Position numbers and translations under genes: made by a program. Of a stretch of 64,000 nt of DNA, positions 1 through 12,560 are shown piece by piece. Positions within the stretch are counted from its first letter, which is position 1. Each line of letters opens with the position of its first letter. This stretch comes from Phorcus lineatus (Eukaryota > Mollusca > Gastropoda > Trochida > Trochidae): contig OV121090.1 in the NCBI GenBank assembly GCA_921293015.1, positions 17,763,304 to 17,827,303 on the forward strand, written 5' to 3'. The notes under the pieces are model-generated. The model was not told the DNA's origin, did not search any database, and worked only from the letters and a program-made list of their open reading frames with translations.

Positions 1-989
1 AATATTAATAAATAAATTCACAGGACTAAAGTGTAGTTATTTATCTTTCAATATAAAACCTTTCACCAAATTCAAACAAAGCTGCTGTGAATAAAGCCAT
101 TCATGGTTTAATTCATGATCTACACTTCAAAAATCTTTAAAACTATTTCAAGAAATATTCACATGTACTTACAACATTTTGACAAACACTTAGTACAAGT
201 TTAACAAAATGTTTAGCAAAAATTTCGAGTGGGGGGAATCTCTTAAGGGAACTGTTGACAAACAAAACACAATATTTCTTTGAAAAATCCTGACATTGTT
301 TCTATGGTTACTCAATTTTTTCAAGACAAACACAAAATTCTTTTAAAATTCTTTGTCCGCATGATAAATAATGGCCAAGGATCAAGCTATAAGAGAGATG
401 TGAAATATCGAAGTTTGTTTCAAAGAGAGGTTGGAATCACGTGTTGAAAGCCACGAGGAATTTTCTTCTCCGACAAACAGCCGTGCATGATGGGATTGGG
501 GTATAAAAGAAAGGAGGAACATGACACAAGGGAGAGAACTCTAGTCAACAGTTGCTTTTAAGTCTGGAGAAACAGCTCTATTATTTGAAAGGACATTTCT
601 TTATAGGTGTTAAACATTGTTTGAAGTTCAAGCTTGTAAAGTTGCCTGTGTTGCGTAGAAAAATTAAACAAAGACTAAACGTTGAAAGACAAAAGCTAAA
701 CACTTACCAGATGACTGGGCCTTAAACCATATATTGTGATGATAAAATACTTCCCAATATATTTAAAAGAAATAGTAGTACATTCAGTTATTTGGTGAAT
801 CTACTTTGTTGAGTGGTGACCTTTAACACCTCTTGGAGGTGATCAGGTTAATATTTCAGTTTAACTACATGCTAAGGAGTATCTCACTTCTTTCATTGCA
901 GCTAGTAACATTCAACAGTGGGAAAGTCTACAACACTATTGAATCTATGCCTTTAGGTAAAGCCTGACAGCATTGATTGGAGGTGAGGT

Positions 990-1410
990 GATAAGGGGTT
1001 TAGGTGAGGTGAGATGATTTGGGGTTTAACGCAGCTTTCAAGAGTATTTCATTTATATCATGGCTGCTAGTATTATTGAAGGGACAAAACCCGCAACACA
1101 ATCATTGCTATGCATTGCGCTGAAACCTGCAAGCATTGGCTGGAACTAGAAAACAATTGTTGGTACTCCACTAAAATACAGTGTAGTATAGCACTCAAAC
1201 CTTAGTGCATGTATAACAATTCTCTACCGTGGACGAAGATGTCGAGCCCCTTACGGAAGCATTGATCAGAACTTGGAAAGTATTGTTGGTATTACACTGA
1301 CGTTTAGTGTAGCATTTAATGGAAGAAGATAAGTTCTCTATGTCAGAAAAAAATCTTTGATTTATTCTTAAGCAAACCACCCTAACTACTGTGCTATCCC
1401 CCCCCCCCCT
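990..1410 (-). mobile_element. tRNA-headed SINE with internal duplication
   Basis: On the minus strand the element runs from a head remnant ending in GATAGCACAGTAGTTAGGGTGG to a tail of GGTGA-type repeats read on the plus strand. The body (GCTGCTAGTATTATT, CCCGCAACAC, TGAAACCTGC, TGGAACTAG) matches the other copies. The part with the TGGAACT..GGTAnTnCACTGA..TTnAGTGTAGCATT pattern occurs twice, at about 1140-1200 and 1255-1320, so the copy is partly dimeric. An 11-base C run lies next to the head. Confidence 0.75.
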
Positions 1411-3150
1411 TATATCTATAAGAAAGACCCTGATAAAATTCCTCGAATACATTTCAGGCATCTCTTCACTGAAAACCGATAAATACGGCATGTGTCAACG
1501 TTCATTTAAATCTATTTCACATTTTTAAGTTTAGTTAATGCGTTGTTGTTTAATGGCGCTTTGTTAATATCTAGACCGCCAGTAGCATGTTTTTAGATGT
1601 TTCACTTTGATTTCTGGAAAAGTAAATAAAGGCACAAACTTATGTCTCATATTCCATTGATGGGAGGACAAGATTTCAATACAAATATTTTTTTCAAGTC
1701 AATGTCAGTTGTTTTCATTTTGCAGACAATTCACCTAAACCTAATGCAATAACTCTTAAGGAGTCATTCCTGTAAATTTACCACTCATAGACTTGGGCTA
1801 TGACTCACAAGCCAAAGAGTTAGCAAGAAAGTGTTGACGTCAGCGTAGTCTACCTCATGATGGTTGTGGCTAATTTCCAAAATGAAATCTTTTCCTACCT
1901 CTAATCTGTCTTTGTTCAGAACATTTGCTTTAGTTTCAATTTGCGGTAGCTAAAACCAGTCCTCTTAGTTAATCCTTAATAGGCACATTATCAAGAGAAA
2001 GCACCTATCACGTCTACTTGACGAGACGTGACTTTAAGTTTCTTACTTATTTAAATATACTTGAGAATTCAAGTCAGCAGAAAGTTTGACTGCTTAAGGC
2101 CAAAATAAACTTAAACAAATGAAAATGTCTTTGTCTATATGCAATAAGCTTAATTCAAGGTAAGGTAATGATTAAATCAATTGGCTCAATCAGCCAGATT
2201 GGCTATTGACCAATATTAGAGAAAGATGGAGTTGATTGTTAAATTCTTACAACTGTCAACGATTTCTCTAAAATATCTTGAATCATGCAAAGTTGTCTGC
2301 ATTCTTGTATTATAATACAAAGATTAAAATTTTATCACGTATAGAAAAATGGACCTTGTAACATTACATTATCATTCTGTTTCTATTTTTGCTATACTGA
2401 TTTTGTTTTTCACCTTGAAATCGATTTATTTTATCAACCAAAATTCCAGAATTAAGGTGAGATATGAAATTTTAATTGTTTTCTTCTTTGAAAGGCATCC
2501 TAAAAGTTGAGTTGATGAAGAATGATGAAGGCAAGTTTATAGATATACAACTTCTTTATACTAGGTAGGCAAGGTTTTAATATAAATGCTAAACTTTAAA
2601 TTATGCCCTTTAATTAAGTCTGTTGATTAATTAGCTATTATGGGAATCCTTTGATGCTAAACATAGTTCAATGAAGCTAGTCTTTATCTGAATAGATTCA
2701 CATGCTCATTCAAGAAGGGTCCATTAATTTCAGTGCTGATAGTATGTTATGGAATAGTAATGAATTGATAACATTACTGTTGGTTTCAAGGTTATTCATG
2801 TGCTTAAGGGGCATATAGCATGACTTGGTTAGAAACTATATCATACAGGGAGATCGAGTGCTTTTCCATCACTTTCAACCTGTAAAAAGATGTACTCATT
2901 TCTCCTGGGGTGATCCCGAAGTCATCCTCCTAAATCAGGGTATAAATATCTCCCCAAAACTCCTGATTGTCGTGCTCACATTTGCCTCAAATCGCTACAA
3001 TCTGCTTACAGCTTTATAAATTATGCAGATATTCACTAATCTGGGTACGGACAACACTGCTCATTCATTGGCTGTTCTTTGTAGTGAAAAACATCTAGAA
3101 GCCTATCATAGGATTTTATAGAAGCAGTACGGTGATAAAAACATCTTGAT

Positions 3151-3220
3151 GTGGCTGGATGTGAAGAATATGTGAATGAAGATTTGGTGTGGCTGGATGT
3201 GAAGAATGAGGATTTGGTGT
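3151..3220. repeat. 38 bp tandem duplication
   Basis: GTGGCTGGATGTGAAGAAT starts at 3151 and at 3189, each followed by GA.GATTTGGTGT. The second unit lacks about 8 bp. Confidence 0.85.
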
Positions 3221-3516
3221 AAGAGGGTAATATACAACAGAAATAACAAAGAGGACAACCATTAGGTCAAGAGGCTCTATATGTAATTCCATTTGAAATA
3301 GAGGATACGCTGTGCAAGAGAGAGAGAGCATTCTGGTGACAGAAAATTTGGTCTCGATATTCATCCGAATGATAAGTTAAACAAACATTACTTTTTTTAC
3401 AAAGTATTACCTGTAACCTGAGTTGCTTGTTTATCCAATTCAGTTATGATACTAAATGAATTTCTGTTGAGGCAATAAAGTATTATTATCATCATCATCA
3501 TTAGCAGCAGTTACAC

Positions 3517-3703
3517 CAACCTCCTATTCCTGATCTCTGCCTCGGACAGCCGCAGATCGGCCATGGATCCTGTTGGGGTGTTCCGGTTCTGTCGAAGGAG
3601 ATGTGAGTTGACTGGGATTGGCGTCCATTCCTTCCTCGGTCCTCCCATCTCTCTATCCCTTGTCGGTGAGCCCAGCTCATCATCTTCCTCCTCTTCGGGC
3701 ATG
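3517..3703 (-). CDS. PLEKHG4: Exon j: acidic linker leading to expected DH domain
   Basis: The exon completes a split Ser codon and adds about 62 codons, MPEEEEDDELGSP to SEAEIRNRRL. The acceptor is GTATTTCCCAG|C, and the phase fits the previous exon exactly. The acidic stretch EEEEDDE is followed by a basic/Pro segment and the helix-like end ADLRLSEAEIRNRR, plausibly the lead into a DH domain. Two donors compete: TTG|GTGTAAC (exon ends at 3517, phase 0) and GAG|GTTGGTG (exon ends at 3521, phase 2). I cannot choose without the next exon. It stands out as GC-rich in an AT-rich region. I do not recognise this segment in human PLEKHG4, so assignment rests on phase, codon content and position. 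Confidence 0.75.
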
Positions 3704-4029
3704 CTGGGAAATACAAAACAAGGTGAAGGTCACGAAGATATCAACAAATAATTTGAGATATGCTGAAAACATAGAAGGGTTTGGAGGATTCATTCTGTTT
3801 CATAGCCTGGAAAGTAGCTTAGTTGGTCGAGTCTTGTCTCATTTCCTAGAAGCTACGCATTCAACTTTCGGTTTAGCAAACCAATAGATTTCAAAGATGG
3901 GAGATGTTTGCTTTTTTAAAATTTTTATTTTTATTTTCCATATTTCATAATACAGGCAAACAAAAGGTATTGACAATGACACGGTTATACAGATAAAATA
4001 TTATACAATAGGCAATGACAAAAGTGTGC

Positions 4030-4430
4030 TTATGGTAATATATAATAGACTATTGTTTTCTTTCCAAGTAACAGATGTAGAGTTAACCAGTATTCAAAAA
4101 ACATTTGTTCAGTGCCCGATGATAGGAACATGTATGTTGAGCTATCGTAATATTGAACAATTTCTTTCTTTAAGTAATCAATCTTTGGACTGAAGTTATT
4201 AATGCTACACCTATAGATATACTGTTTGACTAATAAAATGATTGCATTAACAGGATTATTGTTTTTTCCCTTCATTCCCAGAATAATTTTTTCGTTTGTA
4301 AATTCTAATTTTCATTGCACTGAATTCAACCATGATTCCATATCTTTCCATAGTCTTAAGATGGGTTCACATTCCCATAATACATGGTTTATTGTTTCTA
4401 TATCTTTTTTGCAAAACTGACATATGGGAG
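4030..4430 (-). mobile_element. LINE ORF2 C-terminal remnant (zinc-knuckle end)
   Basis: The minus strand reads PICQFCKKDIETINHVLWEC, the C-terminal CxxC..H..C knuckle typical of non-LTR retrotransposon reverse transcriptase proteins. A helical tail ending in LLVKQYIYRC and EYWLTLHLLLGK follows. One in-frame stop interrupts it after WLNSVQ (about 4310), so it is dead. Left of it, TTTATTTTCCATATTTC-type sequence is probably the element's 3' end. Confidence 0.75.
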
Positions 4431-4507
4431 ATGTTGCTTCCTTGCTTGGCACTTAGCATTATTAAGGATAGAAAAACACATGAACTGGAGCCTGGTGGAA
4501 AGAACAC

Positions 4508-4857
4508 TTACCGTATTCGACTTAATAAGCGCCCACTCCCCTATAAGCGCCCACCCACCACGTTTTGGACTGAACTGATTTAGCGCCCACCTCTCAACAT
4601 TGCTTACCTTGCATGCTGATTCATTAAAGAAGGTTTTTCACTCTTGCAATAAGTCTTTTAGTGAAGAATACAGGGGATTTTTTTACCCCCGGCCACAATC
4701 AAAATGATAAAAGTTACAAAACCATATTTCAAAGACATGTGTATCGTAAGAAAACACTTTAAAGACTAAACTTGAGGACAATTTTTATCGTTTAATTAAG
4801 CGCCCCCTTTTACGATTTTTTAAGCGCCCCAGGCGCTTATCACGTCGAATACGGTAA
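4508..4857. mobile_element. TIR MITE (TTACCGTATTCGAC family)
   Basis: A 350 bp non-coding element bounded by inverted TTACCGTATTCGAC termini, with similarity continuing into AATAAGCGCC. Inside, AAGCGCCC-type motifs recur five or more times near both ends. No transposase frame. I could not fix a target duplication. Confidence 0.75.
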
Positions 4858-5121
4858 CATTTTTTCAAACAGAAGATGTAACGGGGACCATGAAGAGTTA
4901 TTATATGACCAGAGAATTAAGATGAAGAGATGATGCCTTTTGGTATCAAAATGTTAGCAGCGAGGTCACAATTGTAATGTCAGCCATACTTGCAATTTTT
5001 GAGAAGATAATTCAGTGAGTAATATCTAAATACTAATCTCAGTATGGTTTGATAAATTTTTTTTATGAAAGTTGTGAATGGTATAAGTATCAAAAGTTTC
5101 AAAACTAGAGCCATTCTTAAA

Positions 5122-5215
5122 TGGGCATTTTAGAAGCTGGATTAATTAAGAGGAACAAGTTCTTTTGGATAGTCAACTTCTTTATTGCATGAAATGCGAC
5201 ATTTCTGTGGCGACA
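5122..5215. repeat. Half copy of the foldback family
   Basis: Shares with the 57.9 kb element, in order, GGGCATTTTAGAAGCTGGATT, TGGATAGTCAACTTCTTTA, TTGCATGAA and GACATTTC. It lacks the inverted second arm. A more decayed relative (GGCATCCTAAAAGTTGAGTTG, ATACAACTTCTTTATA) is at about 2493-2567. Confidence 0.7.
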
Positions 5216-5652
5216 CTAACCGTGAAGAAGAAACGGTAACGTTATAATTATTATTCAACATTTTTCATTGACAAAACCAATGACTGAGCGCATACCAAAT
5301 CATCCTTCTACCATGAAAGTGCTTGATACTCGATTCTGATTGGTTGATTTATTTGGCATCAATTCACGATTGAAGTTGCTGTGTTTACCCGCAATCAACT
5401 ACAACTATCCAACTGGTCTGTTTTAAAGTGAGATTCATCTATTTTCAAAAGGAATTATTTGTGTTTTATACTGTGTGTTAACATGGAGACAGCAAATTGT
5501 TAGGAATATATATGCCTTATTTTCTAAAAACTAAAAAGTTTAGTGATAAATCAGAGTAGACTATATTTTAAGCTTTCCGCTACCGGGCATGCCACAAGAT
5601 CCTTTCAAATACAGCAACAATAAACTAACATAATTTCATGAGCGCTTCTGAC

Positions 5653-5916
5653 GTGAGTAAGGTGAGGTGAGTTGAGTTGGTGTTTAACGCCACTTTCAAG
5701 ATTATTTCACTTATATCGCGGCTGCTAGTATTATTGCAGGAAGAAAGCCCGCAACACCATTGTGGCTATGCACTGCAGTGAAACCTGCGAGCATTGGCTG
5801 GAACTAGCGAACCATAGGTGATACTGCACTGAAATTCAGTGTAGCATTGCACCCAAACCTGACTGCGTGTAGAACTGTTCTCTACTGCAGACAATGTTGC
5901 CGAGCCCCTGGCAGGA
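5653..5916 (-). mobile_element. 5'-truncated SINE with target duplication
   Basis: The copy keeps the body and the GGTGAG tail but stops at CCCCTGGCAGG, so it lacks the tRNA-like head. GCTTCTGAC flanks both ends (5644-5652 and 5917-5925), a likely target-site duplication showing LINE-type insertion with 5' truncation. Confidence 0.85.
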
Positions 5917-8900
5917 GCTTCTGACATCATAATCCATATCATCACGTCATAGTGGTTTATGTTAAACAAACCTACTTTCTTTCTAGGGATGTTGCGATCT
6001 CTGTTTTCTATCAAAAACTTTTAAAAGAAGACAGTTCATTCGGTTTCAATGTGAAATTTACTCCCTATCAATCCAGTATCACATGTCTCTGATTTTCAAA
6101 CACACTAGATATATCTCCTAATTGATAATTAGAAAATCAATACCAAGTAAATGAATAAAGAAACCAATCAACCATTCTGGAACTTTCCTACATTTAGAAC
6201 TTCAAATTTTCAACTCCAAAATTCATACACAAAAAAAGTCTCTTTAGATGCATGCATACACAATCAATAAAATTACCTCTGTTATTGATGCAAAAATACC
6301 ACAACCAAATTCAAATATTTGCCTCGACTAAATCGGGATGTTCTTCCCTTGTGTAAAAACACATGGCAACACATATTTGCTAAAAGCTCAGGTAAGCAAA
6401 TAAAAGGATAGTACAATAAATTTTTTTTTACCTGCAATTGGAAATGTAATAAAGGGTCTGTGTGTTTCTTTTTGTGAGAACACGTTTCTGGATTTATTTT
6501 ATATCATTTTTGGGTTGGGATCCTATTGTTTCTTCACATGGAAAAAATATGATTTTAATCAGAAATAAAAGTTTAGATGAATTTATCAAATGTATTTCAT
6601 AAAGGTAATCTTTTGCTTACTATAAATTGAAATGGGAGCTGGGTTAACTATGCCCAGGTGAGTGGTACAAACAAAAGACTTTCAATAGGTTACCTTAAGC
6701 TTATCGCTACATACCATGGAAATATCAGTAACATGTCAACTGCGATAAATAAATTGAAACCTATCTAAATTACTTGAATTCTAATATTTCTCTTTATGGG
6801 ATATATACTTCAGCTATTGTATGTTAGTAAGTAAGTACTCTTGGAAATAGAAACAAAATGCTTGTTATCAATTTTTTTTAAATTTGGGAAGACAATTGAA
6901 GTTCAGAGGTGAAGAAAACATTGAGAATTGTTTTCCCAACCTTTGATTAAAACAGTTTTTGTAAGAACAAAGAAAAGATTTCTTTAATTTCTTTACCTTG
7001 AAATAATTTCAAAGGCAAAATCTTCATATCCAATGCAAGTTAAAGAGTAAAGAGGCTGTAATCTAAATACAGTCATAGAAATGATTTAATTTAAGTTAAC
7101 TATACAATCTCTAGTTTTTTTTAATTAGCTCAAAGGATTGATAAAATTGTTAAATATTAAAATTACATATTTCAATCACAAATGGAGCCCTCAGACCTAC
7201 CAAAACTTGCTTGACCACAATATGTACTATACATACTAACTTTATCTTACTATGTATCTATATGTATATCTTTATCATATATACGTATGTATCTCTATCA
7301 TTGATATTACTCCTGTACCTCTTTATCTTGTTAATGAAAATTTCACCAGTCATGTATCTATATTATACATGAACAAAAAAAAAATATATATATAACACCT
7401 ACTAGTTATATCTTATCAAGCTTTTGCAGTTCATGAAATAATCATCATTTTTTTTTATAAAGTTCTATACCAGTGTTAAACTTTACTGTTTTTATTTAAG
7501 CTTTTATTGTCAATAGCCAAGTTTCTATGGCAACACACATGCAAATGCACCTCCCTGTATAAAAAGCGATGCAGATTTCTTTACTAATACCTCGCTGTCA
7601 AAACATGTTACTAAATGTGTTGCAACCATGCAAATTTGGGTCATTTTATCAATTTAAATTATTTTCACCTTTGAAAAGATCTATTTCTGAAAAAAAAATT
7701 GCTATTTCAAAATCTGTAAGTGGAGAAAAACTTATTAAAAAATATACATCCAAATTGTCAATTTCCGTGAAGTATGGGAAAAAACACATGAATATTTTTT
7801 AATTTCCTCTCTCAAAAACACAGGTTGTACAGTCCCTTTGAATCACAGGAAGACAGCAGATCTGACTTGATACCTTTGTGTTACATGAAAATCTGCTCTA
7901 AGGTCATTTGACCCCCAAATCAATATGAACTCTCTTAGCATCGCTCTGTTGAAGCCTTAATTGGAGAAGGCCCAAAACCTTTATTTCCGTCACCTTGGAC
8001 GCGGAAGGTGCTACCTTGAGAAGATTTTCACACCGTCTGTATTTATCTAAAGGACAAGTTTTTCAAATACAAATATTTTAAGATTTCAACATCATTCCAA
8101 GAATAACAGGAAGGAAATTAGGCTTGACACAGGCTGATCATTTAAAGAAGGACCTTGATGTTAATGAAACACATGCAATCAAAGTGAAAAATATGCCGTC
8201 ACGGTAAACATATTTTCTTAAAAATATGCCATGTTCATTACATTATGTTAAAAGTGACAATCTCAACTCAAGGATGTTTAATATTTGAATTAATTATTAA
8301 TGCTACCTCAAAAATGGTACCATACCTGTGCAAGGTGACAAGGGATGACGACAGGTAACTCATGTTCCTTTCAAAATCACAAGTAAAAAGAATTGTTTTC
8401 TTGGGTTATTCTTCCCGCACGAATCTTGATAAATCTGACTTCTAAACTTTAAAATCTGTAATTATCTCTCCAAAACCCAGAAATACATTGATAACTGATC
8501 AATGTGAAACCTAGATAAGTATACCAATTTTCACCTTGTCACACCTTGCTTAACGATCATCTGACAACAATGCTGAAATTATGAATTTCAGATGACAACC
8601 ATACCTGGATTCGAATCCAACTGACAACAGAGTTTACAAATACCTATCATGTCTGACGAGATATCGCCTGTGTTTCACCTGCCCGTTGACGAGTTATCAC
8701 CTGAGTTTCACCTGTGTCCTCCTCTCGACAATGCCTGACCTGTCTGTGACATAGGCTCACATTTACCTGGCCAGAAGGGTGATGCAATTAGGATCATCAC
8801 TTTACAGGTGGATACAGATATTCATGGTACATTAAGGATAACTTGCCTTTTTAATTCGACAAGAAATTGCTTTTTGATTCCTTCTCAATATTTTAAGTGT

Positions 8901-9629
8901 TCGCGATCTGAATAGAATTTTCACCAGAATTTCTTAATAAAATTTGGTCATTAGAAGAATTTTCAAAATTTTAATTAATAAGTTAAATCATGTTTATAGT
9001 ATGTTCATGTTTATATGAATAGGGATCAACATTTACTTAAATACTTAGTAAAAGATACTTTGCCAGGTGTTAAATGCAATCAGGAGCGTCTCTGTACAGG
9101 TAATGATATACATAGTCAGAAGAGGATTTGAAATTGAACTTTTACCTACTCAATCAGTATAACATTGGGAGATATTAATGATTTTTGAATCTTTCATTTG
9201 CTTTATACATATAATAAAATATGACGGCATATTCTAAAGCAGCAAGCAAGCCATCATTACTTTTCAACTTTGGGACGAAACATACAAGCTTGGAAGGAAA
9301 CTCAAGGACAATGTATAGAATTTTTAACGTGGCAAATCATGCAGAGCCAGGTGCAACTGAAATCAGTTTCTAAAGCAGACAAGTAGCAGAGTGTTAAGAT
9401 GGGCATGTTTATAGTTGTTAATCCCTGTAAAATTGCGACTCAAATTGGCAAAGCAAACTTGTGATAAACGTGTCAGCTTGTTAAAGTCCACAACAACCCC
9501 TTACTCCACTATTTAACAATAAAGGATTTCATCTGAAGATGCTGTATCAAGAGGACTTAATGAAGGACAAAATAAAATACCTATTTAATGATTTTATCAT
9601 ATTTTGTCCATTCTGCTAGTTGTAATATT

Positions 9630-9859
9630 GGGGGCGGAATAGCACAGTGGTTAGCGCGTCAGGTTTGGGTGCAATGCTACACTGAATTTCAGTGCAGTAC
9701 CACCCATGGTTTGCTAGTTCCAGCCGATGCTTGTAGGATTCACATCAATGCATAGCCACAATGGTGTTGCAGGCTTTTTCCCTGCTATAATACAAGCAGC
9801 CACGATATAAGTGAAATACTCTTGAAAGCAACGTTACACCCCATATCACCTCACCTCAT
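9630..9859 (+). mobile_element. SINE with internal deletion removing the B box
   Basis: The only recognised copy on the plus strand. It starts with the tRNA-like A-box region (ATAGCACAGTGGTTAGCGCG), then jumps directly to GGTTTGGGTGCAATGC of the body, so about 90 bp including the GGTTCGAATCC B box are missing. It ends in TCACCTCACCTCA. TTGTAATATT flanks it at 9620-9629 and 9864-9873, with CTA before it on both sides. Confidence 0.85.
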
Positions 9860-11373
9860 CTACTTGTAATATTTTGGAAATGACGACTTATTTTTAACTA
9901 AGAGAAAAAACTTGATTCAAGAAAACATATTGTACAGTTAATTCATTTTGAAGTACTGTGATAAAGGTCAAACAGACCTTATAAAAGCTTTATTTAGAAT
10001 TACAAGCTGTCATAAATCACATATGCCAAGAAGGTCTAACTGTTAGCTTTGTATGAATGTTTTTGTCCTAAATTAGTAAAATATTTCATCTTTAACAAAT
10101 ATTATTCAAACTTTGAATCAATCAAAAACTGACTTTACAATCTAAAAATAACTATTTATAATCATTATTCAGGGTTTTCAATGTAAAATGATACTCAAAA
10201 TGTTGGCTGGAATAAAACAATCAACAAACAATGATAAAAATATTCTATGGTTAATTCCTTTGTAAAATCCTAATCTGCTTTAAGGTGACATAAACATATT
10301 GGCCTAAAACTTGATGTAAAACCATTCAGCATCTAAATATGTTAAATTCATAATTGACACTAATTATTTCTGAATGGAACAGTTATTCACAAACAATTTC
10401 TTACATTATATTGGTAATTGTGAAAGTAACAAACAAAATACAAAACTGACCTCTCAAATTCACAACTGTCCGAACTGGAGTCTGTTTCGAAATCATAGCT
10501 TTCATAACTTGAATCCATTGTACTTTATTTCTATTTTTCGTATATAATATCTTAATGTCTGAGAAGGCATATTTCTGATAATATATGCCACACAGCTCAG
10601 TAAAGTGTCTAACAAACTGTCTTATGTAGTCCTTGACAGTGTTCCAGCTTTGACTTCTTATAACACATGTACATTACGAGAATGTCACAGCGCTCCATTA
10701 CGCATTCCTAGGAATATGGGGAGAATATGTTGCCATGGATACATATACATATCTAGATATGTATATTTGGTCCATGACCTGTCTGATTAAAAATTGGCAT
10801 ATTTTTAAACATAAATCATTAATTATTTAGTACATGATACCTTAGTGGTTTAATGGCCATAGCTGGAATATTTCCAAGGAAGACAAATTTTGGGGGAAGA
10901 TTTTTGTAAGTGTACATTTCAGTATTTCAATATCATCTGTGGTTACAACTAAAACAGGAGAAAGCCTGTAATACCACTGGCAAAAGCTTTTCAATGAAAC
11001 CTAAATTTTTTTGTAGCTTTATAGCACCTTTCTGAAATTGTAATAAAACTAAAACTATTATTACTTCTAGTTGCTATGGGAAAACTGTAACAAACTTAGT
11101 CAACATGTGTTAACTTGTTTTATCCGCCATAAGCTGTTTACACATGACCTCATATTTGAAATAAATCTAGATTTTATATGGAAATGTGATAATGAAATAC
11201 TGCTATCTATATTTCCTGTTAAACTGTAACTTCTTGTCTCAGAAAGCCTTGAAAAGCAAAACTTTAGCCTATTCAGGACTGTTATCAGAGTTACTGAATT
11301 GTTCCGGTAAAAAATTGCTGCTTAGATTCATTTACCTGTTAATGTCCTGTGAATTGTTCGAAAAATAATGCAA

Positions 11374-11790
11374 TTACCCTATTTGATGAAATAAGTGCCC
11401 TCCCCTGTAAGGGACCCCCTACCCCCACCCCCAATAAACACCAACTAACAACATTTTTGAACCCACAAAAAGATTAGAGTCTCCTTTTCATGACTATTTC
11501 TAAGTGATTGAGATAGAGATGTAATGAAAACATATCTCTGGCTCTTTCTTCCATTTGTCACAGAGCTGCATTTCAAGTAGTCTAGCTTGCACCCAAACGA
11601 CTGTCTTTTTATTACATGGGTTGGCAGGCCAAACTTTTCAATGCTAAAGAATTTTTAACATGAAAAATCAGAATAATTTGTTCTTTTTATAATCTTTAGA
11701 ATTCAATGAAAAGCAGTTTACCGGTAAATAAGTGCCCCCTCTTTGCTATTTGCTAAGTGAGGAGGGCACTTTAAATGTTGAGAACGGTAA
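11374..11790. mobile_element. Diverged relative of the TTACCG TIR MITE
   Basis: Left end TTACCCTATTTGATGAAATA then AGTGCCCTCCCC; right end, read on the minus strand, TTACCGTTCTCAAC then AAAGTGCCCTCCTC. An internal TTACCGGTAAATAAGTGCC at about 11719 repeats the end motif. Termini are weaker than in the 4508 element. Confidence 0.55.
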
Positions 11791-12329
11791 TTAAATGTTT
11801 AAATAGAATATGATATCTGTTCAGACAAAACATCTTACCCAGAGTTCAGTTAAGACAAAACTATAACCATCACAACTGATCTCCACAGAAACCCTCAAGT
11901 TATTCACAATTGGTAAAGAATTGAAAATACATGCTGAGGAATGAAAAAGATTAAAATCTTTGATAGCTTTTCCTTGTTTTAACATGTTTGACCTGAGCCT
12001 TTCAAGGAAATGAGGATTGCATCCGCAACTGGCATATCCTTTTGTTGACTTGATGTAAAACCTTGTAAGTGATGCCCAAATAGGGAACTAATGGAATTAG
12101 ACTAATTTGGCAAAGACTTTGACTTGCATCCACCCAAACAACATCGCAACTTTGTTTAACCATGAAATATAAGCCAATTGACATTTGTTACAATCTGGAA
12201 TGTATTGTGGATAAATCTTGTAGTCGGTGGGAAAAATTGCTAATTGCATGATCCAAATCAATATAAAAATCCATAGCAACTTGTGTTTTATTATTGAAGT
12301 GCAATTTTTAAGTTTTAAGTAACCTACAT

Positions 12330-12560
12330 CTTGATCCCAAATGAAATGTACTACAGGTTGCTCATAAGAAACATACAATATATAAGATGAAATGTACTAT
12401 GATTAAGATGAAAAGTACTTGATCTCAAATTAAATCTACTGTGATTGAAATGGAATGTACTATGATTAAAACAATCTTTATTATGATTAAAAGTAAATAG
12501 ACCATGTTTGAACAAAAAAACATTAAACAACTCAAATGAAATGTACAACAGCTCTACTGA
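12330..12560. repeat. Degenerate ATGAAATGTACTATGATTAA repeat
   Basis: Variants of ATGAAATGTACTATGATTAA occur roughly six to eight times at spacings of about 20-40 bp. In one minus-strand frame this gives a repetitive HSTFHFNHS-type peptide that is not a gene. Confidence 0.6.

Larger units (their letters stand above)
1..3516 (-). other. Partial intron after exon j
   Basis: Sequence downstream of the last exon seen, running off the left edge. It holds a SINE with an internal duplication (about 990-1410), a degenerate member of the foldback family (about 2493-2567) and a two-copy 38 bp repeat (3151-3220). I looked on the minus strand for DH-domain exons (TERxYV-type motif) and found none. The rest is AT-rich with no recognisable content. 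Confidence 0.6.

Noticed and set aside
1195-1491. 98-codon minus-strand frame
   Set aside because: It lies within the SINE body and a C run, not a gene. The same holds for 5766-6014.
1-3516. Search for DH-PH exons
   Set aside because: No minus-strand match to the TERxYV start or other conserved DH helices was visible, so none is reported.
3563-3887. Plus-strand open frames opposite exon j
   Set aside because: Antisense shadows of a GC-rich exon; no splice context of their own.
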